A stretch of DNA of 64,000 nucleotides, from contig NC_007778.1 in assembly GCF_000013365.1 (NCBI RefSeq), positions 4,756,001 to 4,820,000 of the forward strand. Direction: 5' to 3'. Below, in pieces: positions 1 to 7,061 of the stretch (positions are counted from its first letter, which is position 1; the number at the start of each line of letters is the position of its first letter). The notes beneath the pieces are model-generated. The model saw only the letters and a list, made by a program, of their open reading frames with translations, searched no databases and was not told the origin of the DNA. Position numbers and translations under genes: made by a program. This stretch comes from Rhodopseudomonas palustris HaA2. GTDB lineage: Bacteria > Pseudomonadota > Alphaproteobacteria > Rhizobiales > Xanthobacteraceae.

Positions 1-1450
1 GCGCGATCAGGGCCTGGATCACCGCCTCGTTGGCGTCGCCCTTCTCGCCCTTGTCGTTGATCACCCGCTTGCCGGTGAAGCCGGGCGCGTGATCGGTCAG
101 CGCGCCGTTCTCGTCGACGGTGTAGGGAATCGTCGAGGCGATGCCGCGCGCTTCGAGTGCCCGGGCATTGTGCATCCAGATATCGAAATCCTCGCGGCCA
201 TGGCCCGGCGCGGTGTGAACGAAGCCGGTGCCAGTGTCGTCGGTGACGTGGTCGCCGTCGAGCAGCGGGACAGTGAACTCATAGCCGCCGGCGAGGCCGC
301 GTAGCGGATGTGCACATTGCATCGCCTCAAGAACGTCGGCAGGCACGGCCGCTACCTTCTCGAAAGCGACCACGCGCGACTGCTTGAAGACGCTTTCGGC
401 TAAGGCATCGGCGAGGACAAGCAGGTCGCCCGTCTTAGCCCAGTTGTCAGCCGGCGCATCGGTGACCTTGTACAGGCCATAGCCGATTTTGGACGAGAAG
501 CTGATTGCGCGGTTGCCCGGCAGCGTCCACGGCGTGGTTGTCCAGATGACAACCGAGAAGCCTTCACCAGTCTCAAGGCGCTCAGTAAGGTTATCCCAAG
601 CACCGAGGCTCTCGCCGATGGACTTCTTGATCGATTCAGCCTCTTGACCTCCGCGCTTAGCAGTGAGCCCCCCCTCTCCGTCGCTAGTCATATTGGGAGA
701 AAGCCGAGAGTAACGTTCAGCTGGCCTACCTGTCGCGACTACCGAAAACTTCACCCACACCGTATCGCTGGTGTGGTCCTCGTACTCGACCTCAGCCTCG
801 GCCAGCGCGGTCTTCTCCACCACGCTCCACATCACCGGCTTGGAGCCGCGATACAGTGTGCCGTTGGCGGCGAATTTCATCAGTTCGCGGGCGATCTGGG
901 CCTCGGCGAAGTAGTCCATCGTGGCGTAGGGATGATCCCAGTCGCCGACGATGCCGAGGCGCTTGAATTCCGCGCGCTGCACGTCGAGCCACTTCTGCGC
1001 GTAGGCGCGGCATTCCTTGCGGAACGCGACCATCGCGGTCGAATCCTTGAAGTTCGGCTTCGGCTTGCCCTTGGAGCGGTAATTCTCCTCCTCGATCTTC
1101 CATTCGATCGGCAGGCCGTGGCAGTCCCAGCCCGGCACGTAGTTGGAGTCGAACCCGAGCATCTGCTGGCTCTTGGTGACGACGTCCTTGAGGATCTTGT
1201 TCAGCGCATGGCCGATATGGATGTTGCCGTTGGCGTAAGGCGGGCCGTCGTGTAGCACGAATTTGGCACGGCCGCGCGCGCTCTCGCGCAACTTGCCGTA
1301 GAGGTCGATCTCCTCCCAGCGCTTGAGCAATTCCGGCTCGCGGGCCGGCAGCCCGGCGCGCATCGGAAACTCCGTCTGCGGCAGGTACAGGGTCTTGGAA
1401 TAGTCGGTACCGCTCTGGGCGGCGTCGGATTTCGCGGGCTTTTCGGTCAT
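1..1450 (-). CDS. ileS: Isoleucyl-tRNA synthetase, N-terminal part (runs off left edge)
   Basis: Cytoplasmic class I aminoacyl-tRNA synthetase that charges tRNA-Ile. The ATG at 1450 begins a 483-codon open frame with no stop before the window edge. Residues 78-81 are the HIGH motif, set in a [10 protein letters not shown] context, followed by the [10 protein letters not shown] block and by the [14 protein letters not shown] block that opens the editing domain. The KMSKS motif and the anticodon-binding domain lie beyond base 1. Odd feature: between VKFSV and SVVIWTTT there are about 61 residues (roughly bases 557-740) where I expect only a short linker. This stretch stays in frame but looks less GC-rich than its surroundings. 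Identification is secure; the insertion is my inference from memory of the family. Confidence 0.95.
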   Translation of the reverse strand, partial: MTEKPAKSDAAQSGTDYSKTLYLPQTEFPMRAGLPAREPELLKRWEEIDLYGKLRESARGRAKFVLHDGPPYANGNIHIGHALNKILKDVVTKSQQMLGFDSNYVPGWDCHGLPIEWKIEEENYRSKGKPKPNFKDSTAMVAFRKECRAYAQKWLDVQRAEFKRLGIVGDWDHPYATMDYFAEAQIARELMKFAANGTLYRGSKPVMWSVVEKTALAEAEVEYEDHTSDTVWVKFSVVATGRPAERYSRLSPNMTSDGEGGLTAKRGGQEAESIKKSIGESLGAWDNLTERLETGEGFSVVIWTTTPWTLPGNRAISFSSKIGYGLYKVTDAPADNWAKTGDLLVLADALAESVFKQSRVVAFEKVAAVPADVLEAMQCAHPLRGLAGGYEFTVPLLDGDHVTDDTGTGFVHTAPGHGREDFDIWMHNARALEARGIASTIPYTVDENGALTDHAPGFTGKRVINDKGEKGDANEAVIQALIA

Positions 1451-1607
1451 GGCGGCGTGAATAGCGGTTTTGGCCGGCCGGGGAAACCCGATCGAACCGG
1501 CGGAGGGCTAAATCTTCACCGGCTTGGGCCGATCGAGGGTCGCCGCGCAAGGCGCCGGTTGCAGAACCACGCCAAAAGACTAATCTATTGAGGCGTGGAG
1601 GGATTTC

Positions 1608-1937
1608 ATGACCACCAAGCCGCTGGCCGAGATGTACGAAGAGCTGAAACAGCTTCGTCGTGAAGGCGATAGCGCGGGACTCGACGCCCTCGTCCGAAAG
1701 GCGATGGGCATGGGAATCCCCGGCCTGCCTGAATCGCCCGCCGGTTTCGTTCGACAACTCGATATTCGCGCCCTGGCCGAGCGGGTTTTCGGCGATCCCG
1801 CAAGAGCAGAAGGCTGGCTCAACAGGCCTAACACATCACTGAGCGGGCAACGCCCCGCCGACCTTCTGCACGATGACCTCGGAGCCGCGGTCGTTCGCGA
1901 GACACTCGAACAGATCGACCATGGGATCTTCGCTTGA
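1608..1937 (+). CDS. Xre/MbcA/ParS-type antitoxin of a RES toxin pair
   Basis: A 109-residue protein with the C-terminal toxin-binding domain typical of antitoxins paired with RES-domain toxins (DUF2384 family). Recognisable features are the block with ALAERVFGDPARAEGWLNRPN and the closing LGAAVVRETLEQIDHGIFA. These antitoxins normally neutralise the toxin and repress their own promoter. The gene ends 9 bases before the RES toxin and is presumably co-transcribed with it. It is shorter at the N-terminus than family members that carry a full helix-turn-helix; about 45 residues precede the binding domain, so DNA binding may be reduced or different. The family assignment rests mainly on the neighbour plus the C-terminal motif. 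Confidence 0.8.
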   Translation: MTTKPLAEMYEELKQLRREGDSAGLDALVRKAMGMGIPGLPESPAGFVRQLDIRALAERVFGDPARAEGWLNRPNTSLSGQRPADLLHDDLGAAVVRETLEQIDHGIFA

Positions 1938-1946
1938 GCGCCGCCG

Positions 1947-2393
1947 ATGGAGCTCTGGCGAATTTCCAATTACGCTGATCTTTCAGGCATCGGCGGCCTC
2001 CGAGCGAACGGACGTTGGCACTCGCAGGGCCGCCGGATCGTCTATCTGGCGGATCACCCGGCTGCCGCCCTTCTGGAAATGCTGGTCCATTTGGACCGCG
2101 ACCTGCTACCGTCCAGCTTTCAATTGTTGCGAATAGCCGTCCCCGACGCGATCGCCGTCGAGACCGTCGACGAGGGTACTCTACCTTCGGCGTGGCGGAC
2201 ACGGATCGGCCTGACCCGCCAGATCGGAGACCGATGGCTCGATCGCGACACCAGCGCCTTGCTGCGCGTGCCGTCGGTCATCGTCCCCCATGCGCGAAAC
2301 TATCTGCTCAACCCTGCGCATCACGACGCATCTGCCGTCACCGTGGCGGAGATCATCAAGGCGCCGTTCGATCCCCGCCTGTTGGCGACCTGA
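1947..2393 (+). CDS. RES-domain toxin
   Basis: A 148-residue RES-domain protein, the toxin half of a type II pair. The family acts on NAD+ (hydrolysis or phosphorolysis) or ADP-ribosylates a target. The sequence starts MELWRISNYADLSGIGG and shows the conserved core in which Arg of NGRWH, Tyr of RIVYLAD and Glu of AALLEML are the expected active-site residues. A Ser is present in LLRVPSVIVPHARNYLLNP. Length is typical, and I see no frameshift or missing core residue, so the toxin should be functional. It follows the antitoxin by 9 bases. The two genes lie between ileS (divergent) and a sugar acetyltransferase (convergent), a common chromosomal insertion context for such modules. Confidence 0.87.
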   Translation: MELWRISNYADLSGIGGLRANGRWHSQGRRIVYLADHPAAALLEMLVHLDRDLLPSSFQLLRIAVPDAIAVETVDEGTLPSAWRTRIGLTRQIGDRWLDRDTSALLRVPSVIVPHARNYLLNPAHHDASAVTVAEIIKAPFDPRLLAT

Positions 2394-2404
2394 CCCCAGC
2401 CTTC

Positions 2405-2965
2405 TCAGTCCCGCCGCCCGAGCGGCCTGGCCGGGTTGCCACCCACTGTCGCCCCCGGGGCGACGTCGCGGGTGACGACGCTGCCGGCGCCGATCACGGC
2501 GCCGTCGCCGATCGTTATGCCCGGCAGGATGATCGAACCGCCGCCGATCCAGACGTCGGCGCCGATCGTCACCGGCCGACCGAATTCGAGGCCGTCGCGG
2601 CGGGTGGCAGCGTCGCGGGGGTGGTCGGCGGCGTAGATCTGCACCGCCGGGCCGATCTGGGTGCGGTCGCCGATCGACACCGGCATGATGTCGAGGATGA
2701 CGCAGTTGAAATTCAGAAACACGCCGTCGCCGAGCCGGATGTTGTAGCCGCAGTCGCAGAAGAACGGCGGGCGGACGACGGCGCCCTTGCCGACATGGCC
2801 GAAATGCTCCGACAGAAGCGCATGCCGCTCGACCGCCGGCAGCGCGCCGGCGGCGTTGTAGCGCACGATCCAGGCCTTGTTGACGGCCTCGTCGGCGGCG
2901 AGCTCGGGGCTGCCGGGGCGGTACAGCTCGCCCGCCAGCATCTTCTCCTTCTCGGTCCGGGTCAC
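2405..2965 (-). CDS. Sugar O-acetyltransferase (maltose/galactoside acetyltransferase, NodL type)
   Basis: A 186-residue left-handed beta-helix acetyltransferase using acetyl-CoA. The N-terminal Mac domain (TEKEKMLAGELYRPGSPEL) is followed by hexapeptide repeats. The characteristic FFCDCGYNIRLGD, NFNCVILD, QIYAADHPRDAATR (catalytic His in the YAADHP block) and GADVWIGGGSIILPG segments are all present. The closing VVTRDVAPGATVGGNPAR is typical. Its ATG overlaps the ribF stop by four bases (ATGA), so the two are probably translationally coupled. The acceptor sugar cannot be told from sequence. The family includes maa, lacA and nodL, and I do not choose among them. Confidence 0.9.
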   Translation of the reverse strand: MTRTEKEKMLAGELYRPGSPELAADEAVNKAWIVRYNAAGALPAVERHALLSEHFGHVGKGAVVRPPFFCDCGYNIRLGDGVFLNFNCVILDIMPVSIGDRTQIGPAVQIYAADHPRDAATRRDGLEFGRPVTIGADVWIGGGSIILPGITIGDGAVIGAGSVVTRDVAPGATVGGNPARPLGRRD

Positions 2966-3930
2966 CCGATCGTCCCGAGTTTCGGAAATGCGCCATGGTC
3001 GGCGGCGAGCGCGGCGCGGGCGCGGGCGCTGTCGTCGTCCATCTGCCGGACCAGCGCCTCGATGCTCTCGAACTTCTCCTCGTCGCGGATGAAGGCGATG
3101 AAGGCGACGTCGAGCGTCTCGCCATAGAGCTGCTCGTTGAAATCGAACAGGAAGATCTCCAACAGCGGCGCGCCGTTGTCGAAGGTCGGGCGGCGGCCGA
3201 AATTCGCCACCGCGTCATAGTGTTTGCCGCCGCGGCCGACCCGCACCGCATAGATGCCGTGCTTGAGGCCGCATTGCGGATCGAGCCGGATATTGGCGGT
3301 GGGATAGCCGAGATCGCGACCGCGCTTCTCGCCATGGATCACCTCGCCGGTGACGAACCACGGCGCGCCCAGCATCTGCGTGGCGGCGGCGATGTGGCTG
3401 TCTTCCAGCGCCTTGCGGATCGCGCTGGACGACACCGGATGATCGCCGAAATCGATATGCGGCTGGACGTCGACCTCGATGCCGAGCGCCGGCGCCTCGC
3501 CGACCAGCATCGCCGGTGAGCCGCCGCGGCCCTTGCCGAAATGGAAATCGTAGCCGACCGCGATGCCCTGGACGCCGAGCCGGCCGATCAGCTCATGGTG
3601 GATGAAGTCGTGTGCCGTGGTGGCGGCGCGGGCGGCGTCGAAGCGCAGCACCACGGCGCCGTCGAGCCCGGCGCCGGCCAAGAGCCGCAGCTTGGCGGGT
3701 TCGTCGGTGAGCCGGAATTGCGGCGTATCGGGGCTGAAGAATTTGCGCGGATGCGGCTCGAACGTCACCGCCAGCGCCGGGGCGCGGCGGACCCGCGCCA
3801 TGTCGAGGCAGGCGCCGATCACGGCCCGATGGCCGAGATGCACGCCGTCGAAATTGCCCATCGCCACCACCGCCCCCCTGGGGATGGCGGACGCAGGGGT
3901 GTCGTCGCGGATCACGGCAAAGCCAGTCAT
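2962..3930 (-). CDS. ribF: Bifunctional riboflavin kinase / FAD synthetase
   Basis: A 322-residue enzyme that converts riboflavin to FMN and FMN to FAD in the cytoplasm. The N-terminal nucleotidyltransferase domain shows GNFDGVHLGHRAVI near residue 26. The C-terminal riboflavin kinase domain shows GEVIHGEKRGRDLGYPTANI, which contains the conserved PTAN motif. Length matches the family. The start at 3930 has no competitor. Downstream it overlaps the sugar acetyltransferase by four bases. FAD supply has no special link to its neighbours here, so the pairing with the acetyltransferase looks fortuitous or a local operon habit. Confidence 0.95.
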   Translation of the reverse strand: MTGFAVIRDDTPASAIPRGAVVAMGNFDGVHLGHRAVIGACLDMARVRRAPALAVTFEPHPRKFFSPDTPQFRLTDEPAKLRLLAGAGLDGAVVLRFDAARAATTAHDFIHHELIGRLGVQGIAVGYDFHFGKGRGGSPAMLVGEAPALGIEVDVQPHIDFGDHPVSSSAIRKALEDSHIAAATQMLGAPWFVTGEVIHGEKRGRDLGYPTANIRLDPQCGLKHGIYAVRVGRGGKHYDAVANFGRRPTFDNGAPLLEIFLFDFNEQLYGETLDVAFIAFIRDEEKFESIEALVRQMDDDSARARAALAADHGAFPKLGTIG

Positions 3931-4074
3931 GTCGGATTCGTTCGTTTCTTCAAGGTGGGAGCATGACCGTGACGCGGAGCTGCGCGTGAAGTCAAGACAG
4001 CGCGCGCCAGGCTGGCGCCGGCTGCGAGGGCCGACCGGTGCCGGCCCCGCCCGGGCTTCGCCATGCGCGGCGCC

Positions 4075-4770
4075 TCAGCCGCCGCGCACCGGCGGCACCT
4101 CGAGACGGTCGCGACGGCAGGCGCGGCGGTCGACCTCCGCGCAGGCGCGGAACTGCAGATCCTTGCTCATGCAGATCCGGACCTCGGTCAACCGGGTGCG
4201 GTCGCAGATCACGGCGATCGCCGACTCGCTCAAGCCGGGATTGACCTTGATGAAGGCCTCCTCGACCTCGGCGGGGGTCACTGTCCGGGGTTCCTTGGCG
4301 TCGATGAAATCCGGCGGAATCCGCACCGCCGCGCGCGCCCGGCGGATGTTCTCGAAGTAATCGCGCGCCGGTGTGCCGGCGCAGGTGCCGTGCTTGTCCC
4401 ATTCGTTGTAGATCAGCCCCGGCGCCGGCATCAGGTCGAGCATGGAATTCATGATCCGCCGGTCGAGCCGCGGCGACGGGCGCTGGCAATATTCCGGAAA
4501 GCCGCGCTCGTATTGCGGCCACAGCCCGTGCACCACGAAGGAGAACGGCCGGCCGCCGCACTGGATCTGCTGCGAGCGCCCGGCATTGCCGCGCTCGGAC
4601 GCCTGCTCGCAATAAGACGGCGACCACGACAGCGCCAGCACGTAAAAATCGAACTCGCCGGGGGCGTTCTGGCGCCGATCCTGGGCAGGCGCTGCGGTGC
4701 CGAGACATGCGACAGCGCAAGCGGCCAAAGCGGCGAGCCATGCCCGCCGGCGAACGATAGGATTGCGCAT
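4075..4770 (-). CDS. Ribonuclease T2 family, secreted
   Basis: A 231-residue exported endoribonuclease of the T2/RNase I family. Both active-site blocks are present: CAS1 as SFVVHGLWPQ and CAS2 as NEWDKHGTC, with the catalytic histidines and the Glu/Lys between them. The N-terminus (MRNPIVRRRAWLAALAACAVACLG...APAQD) is a clear signal peptide, so the enzyme should act in the periplasm or outside. I chose the ATG at 4770 because it begins the signal peptide and has a G-rich stretch upstream; an in-frame start ten codons earlier would spoil the signal peptide. Cysteines (YCEQ, IQCGG, EYCQR, GTCAG, VICDR) are consistent with the disulfides of the fold. It probably scavenges extracellular RNA. Confidence 0.92.
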   Translation of the reverse strand: MRNPIVRRRAWLAALAACAVACLGTAAPAQDRRQNAPGEFDFYVLALSWSPSYCEQASERGNAGRSQQIQCGGRPFSFVVHGLWPQYERGFPEYCQRPSPRLDRRIMNSMLDLMPAPGLIYNEWDKHGTCAGTPARDYFENIRRARAAVRIPPDFIDAKEPRTVTPAEVEEAFIKVNPGLSESAIAVICDRTRLTEVRICMSKDLQFRACAEVDRRACRRDRLEVPPVRGG

Positions 4771-4886
4771 GATCAAGGGCCCCGCTGCCGTGAATAGCAA
4801 AGCCTAGCGAGCGATCGGGAACGTTTCAAGAACGCAAATGGTGGAAGGCGCTGGCGCCAAAACAGGGGCGCCGCCGCCCCGCGGGA

Positions 4887-5378
4887 TCAGGGCTTGGCCG
4901 CCTTGCATGCCGGATTGAACGCCCAGTTGCGATCGAGCCCGACGACGCAGAATTCGACACCGTCGGTGAAGCCCGCGAGACCGCCGTCCTCGATGATCGA
5001 GAAATACACCGGGCGGACCTTGCCGTCGTTCAGATGCGCTTCGGCCGCGCAATAGCGCCGCGGAATGTTGTCGCTCTGCCAGGGACGGAACGCGACTTCG
5101 CGCAGCTGCGTATAGCCGGTGATCCGCAGCGCCGAATTCCAGAAGGTGCCTTCCTTCTCGCCGAACTGATAGGTCACCGAGGTCAGCCCCGCCTCGCAGG
5201 CCGGCAGATTGCCGTCGTAACGTGGGCCGGACAGCCAGAAGTTCATCTCCAGCGGATTGGCGGCCTGCGCCGCCGGCGCGAGCGCCAGCATGCCGAGCAG
5301 CGCCAGCGCCGCCGCCACTGGGAAACGGAGGGCCGTCAATCTCAGGGCCGGAAACTTCGATGTCGAAACAAGGCGCAT
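4887..5378 (-). CDS. Secreted protein of unknown function (163 aa)
   Basis: I do not recognise a named domain. Residues 1-39 form a signal peptide ending AAQAAN, preceded by a long basic start (MRLVSTSKFPALRLTALRF). The mature part of about 124 residues contains four cysteines (PACEAG, RRYCAAE, EFCVVG, PACKAA), likely two disulfides. It is also rich in aromatic residues, and ends with lysines. Such proteins are common small periplasmic hypotheticals in Bradyrhizobium and Rhodopseudomonas. It lies between the RNase T2 gene and a divergent small exported protein, with no obvious operon partner. Coding status is supported by the signal peptide and regular codon use. Confidence 0.75.
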   Translation of the reverse strand: MRLVSTSKFPALRLTALRFPVAAALALLGMLALAPAAQAANPLEMNFWLSGPRYDGNLPACEAGLTSVTYQFGEKEGTFWNSALRITGYTQLREVAFRPWQSDNIPRRYCAAEAHLNDGKVRPVYFSIIEDGGLAGFTDGVEFCVVGLDRNWAFNPACKAAKP

Positions 5379-5543
5379 GGACGATCCACCGGATTTTTCT
5401 GGTGCGGACGGTGCCGCGAAGCCATGCGGAGGTCAAGTGCAGCGCAGCCACACCTGCGCACATCCCGGCGCGCGAATGTCCGTGCGTTCTTTCCATCGCG
5501 GTCGCAACGCTCTAGAATCACAAGAGCCACGAAGGAGATTCCG

Positions 5544-5834
5544 ATGCGAATGCTGAAGGCCGCGGGCCTTGCCGCTCTCTGTGCCGTTCTGTCCGGCACC
5601 GCCGCCCGCGCCGACACCGTGCCGATCGTCAAGGGCAATGATACCGGCGGGATCATCTCCTACAATCTGGTCGGCCACGCCGACGTCCGCGCCATCGCGA
5701 TCGACCATTGCGCGCGCTACGGCAAGGTGGTGAAGCTGCTCGGGGTGCAGGCCAATTATGGCGGCTACATCTCGTTTGCGTGCCGCTGGGTGCCGTATGG
5801 CGCCGACCAGCGGCCGCTGCGCGTCGCCTACTGA
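5544..5834 (+). CDS. Small exported protein of unknown function (96 aa)
   Basis: Starts at ATG 5544 with a good AAGGAG ribosome binding site eight bases upstream. An alternative upstream reading would lack both the ribosome site and the signal peptide. Residues 1-23 (MRMLKAAGLAALCAVLSGTAARAD) are a signal peptide. The mature 73 residues carry GNDTGGIISYN, a HADVRAIAIDHCARYGK block and CRWVPYG, with two cysteines that could pair. I see no known domain. The next gene, another exported protein, begins 12 bases after the stop, so the two are probably one transcript. Confidence 0.75.
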   Translation: MRMLKAAGLAALCAVLSGTAARADTVPIVKGNDTGGIISYNLVGHADVRAIAIDHCARYGKVVKLLGVQANYGGYISFACRWVPYGADQRPLRVAY

Positions 5835-5846
5835 GCGGCGATCCCG

Positions 5847-6386
5847 ATGAAGCGGTCGGTTGCATTCGGGCTCTGCGCGTTGCCGTTGCTGCTTGCCTCG
5901 GCGACAGCCGCGCTTGCCATCGAGCTGCCGATCCGCAAGGCGGGATTGTGGGAGCTGAAGATGGGCCGGGCAGGCGCAGCGGGCGACGACGTCGCCATGC
6001 AGCACTGCACCGACGAGACCACCGACAAGAAGATGGTCTCGTCGTTCCAGCCGTTGTCCAACGAGGTCTGCTCCAAGCAGGACACCCAGAAGACCGCCAC
6101 CGGCTACGTCACCGACGCGGTGTGCAGCATCGCCGGCATGACCACCACGTCGCGGTCCGAGATCACCGGCGATTTCAACTCGGCCTATACGGTCAAGGTG
6201 ACCTCGCACAACGACAAGCCGCTGCCCGGCGTGCCCAAGGACGCCACCATGACGCTGGATGCGAAATGGCTCGGCCCCTGCAAGAGCGGCCAGAGGCCCG
6301 GCGACATCGTGATGCCCGGCGGCATCAAGATGAACATCGCCGACATCGAGAAGCTCAAGGCGCTGATGCCGAAACCGCCGAAGTAG
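5847..6386 (+). CDS. DUF3617-type periplasmic protein
   Basis: A 179-residue exported protein. The signal peptide (MKRSVAFGLCALPLLLASATAALA) is followed by IELPIRKAGLWELKM, the typical opening of DUF3617 proteins (xxGLWE). The body has paired cysteines (QHCTDET, NEVCSKQ, AVCSIAG, LGPCKSG) and a SEITGDFNSAYTVKV strand pattern typical of this lipocalin-like family of unknown function. The C-terminus ends in MPGGIKMN...LMPKPPK. The gene follows the small exported protein by 12 bases. No catalytic role can be assigned. Confidence 0.82.
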   Translation: MKRSVAFGLCALPLLLASATAALAIELPIRKAGLWELKMGRAGAAGDDVAMQHCTDETTDKKMVSSFQPLSNEVCSKQDTQKTATGYVTDAVCSIAGMTTTSRSEITGDFNSAYTVKVTSHNDKPLPGVPKDATMTLDAKWLGPCKSGQRPGDIVMPGGIKMNIADIEKLKALMPKPPK

Positions 6387-6488
6387 CGGCCGGCCTGTGC
6401 ATCGGCCGGGCATGGGTCCGGTCGAACGGCTCGATCCGTGCGACGCTTGCGCAAATGCAACACTTGGCGACGATTGTCCCAGCCTCCG

Positions 6489-6530
6489 TTGACAGCCGTC
6501 GCTCTTGTCGCGATGTTACATTGTAACGTC
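6489..6530 (+). promoter_or_regulatory. Candidate promoter with overlapping palindromic (Zur-like) operator
   Basis: A TTGACA hexamer at 6489-6494 is followed, at the usual spacing, by a 19-base palindrome at 6512-6530: GATGTTACATTGTAACGTC, 8 of 9 pairs complementary around the T at 6521. The palindrome therefore covers the expected -10 region, the position of a repressor site. It lies 41 bases upstream of the DUF2946 gene and its ZnuD-like receptor. The GTTACA/TGTAAC arms resemble the GTTATA/TATAAC arms of Fur-family Zur operators. The repressor identity is an inference from the neighbours. Confidence 0.55.
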
Positions 6531-6571
6531 GGGTGGCAGGGGCATGCCCCTCGATGTCGGGGCTGGGTGGC

Positions 6572-6934
6572 ATGGGCTGGGTACGGGCGAAGATCGGGTG
6601 GGGAGCACGGCTGGCGCTGATCGCGCTGGCTCTGCAATTTGCCCTGTCGTTCGGCCACGTCCACGCCCTCGACGTCCCCGCGCAAGCGATCGAAAGGGCC
6701 GCGTCGGCCATTGGCCCGGACGCACCCGACACCGATCACCATCACAACGCCGCAGCCGATCTCTGCGCGATCTGCGCCGTCGTCTCGATGGCACAGACCG
6801 CGCTCGACGCGGCGCCGCCCGCCTTGCCGCCGCGGCGTGCCGCACCGCTCCACTACCGCATTGCCGCCGTAGCCGCCGCCGATCCGAGCCCGCAGCCCGG
6901 CGGCTTCCAGCCGCGCGCGCCTCCTGCTGCCTGA
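6572..6934 (+). CDS. DUF2946 family protein, metal-uptake accessory
   Basis: A 120-residue protein with one hydrophobic N-terminal segment (ARLALIALALQFALSFGHVHA), a His cluster (DTDHHHN) and a DLCAICAVVSMAQ block. This CxxC motif after a His-rich stretch is the mark of DUF2946, a family often found beside TonB-dependent receptors for copper or zinc. The His and Cys residues could bind metal. I chose the ATG at 6572, which begins directly before the membrane segment; a GTG at 6533 in frame would add 13 poorly conserved-looking residues. The receptor starts 128 bases downstream, and both probably depend on the operator at 6512-6530. Confidence 0.75.
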   Translation: MGWVRAKIGWGARLALIALALQFALSFGHVHALDVPAQAIERAASAIGPDAPDTDHHHNAAADLCAICAVVSMAQTALDAAPPALPPRRAAPLHYRIAAVAAADPSPQPGGFQPRAPPAA

Positions 6935-7061
6935 CTGAATCCGATCGAGCCATGCGCAGCCCCGTTTCGACAGGGCCCGCAGACCAATTCGTTTCGATCT
7001 GCCAAGCGCAGAGTCCGGGTTCCGGTGCTGAAGCGCCGAGCCGGTCAGTCAGGATCAGACC

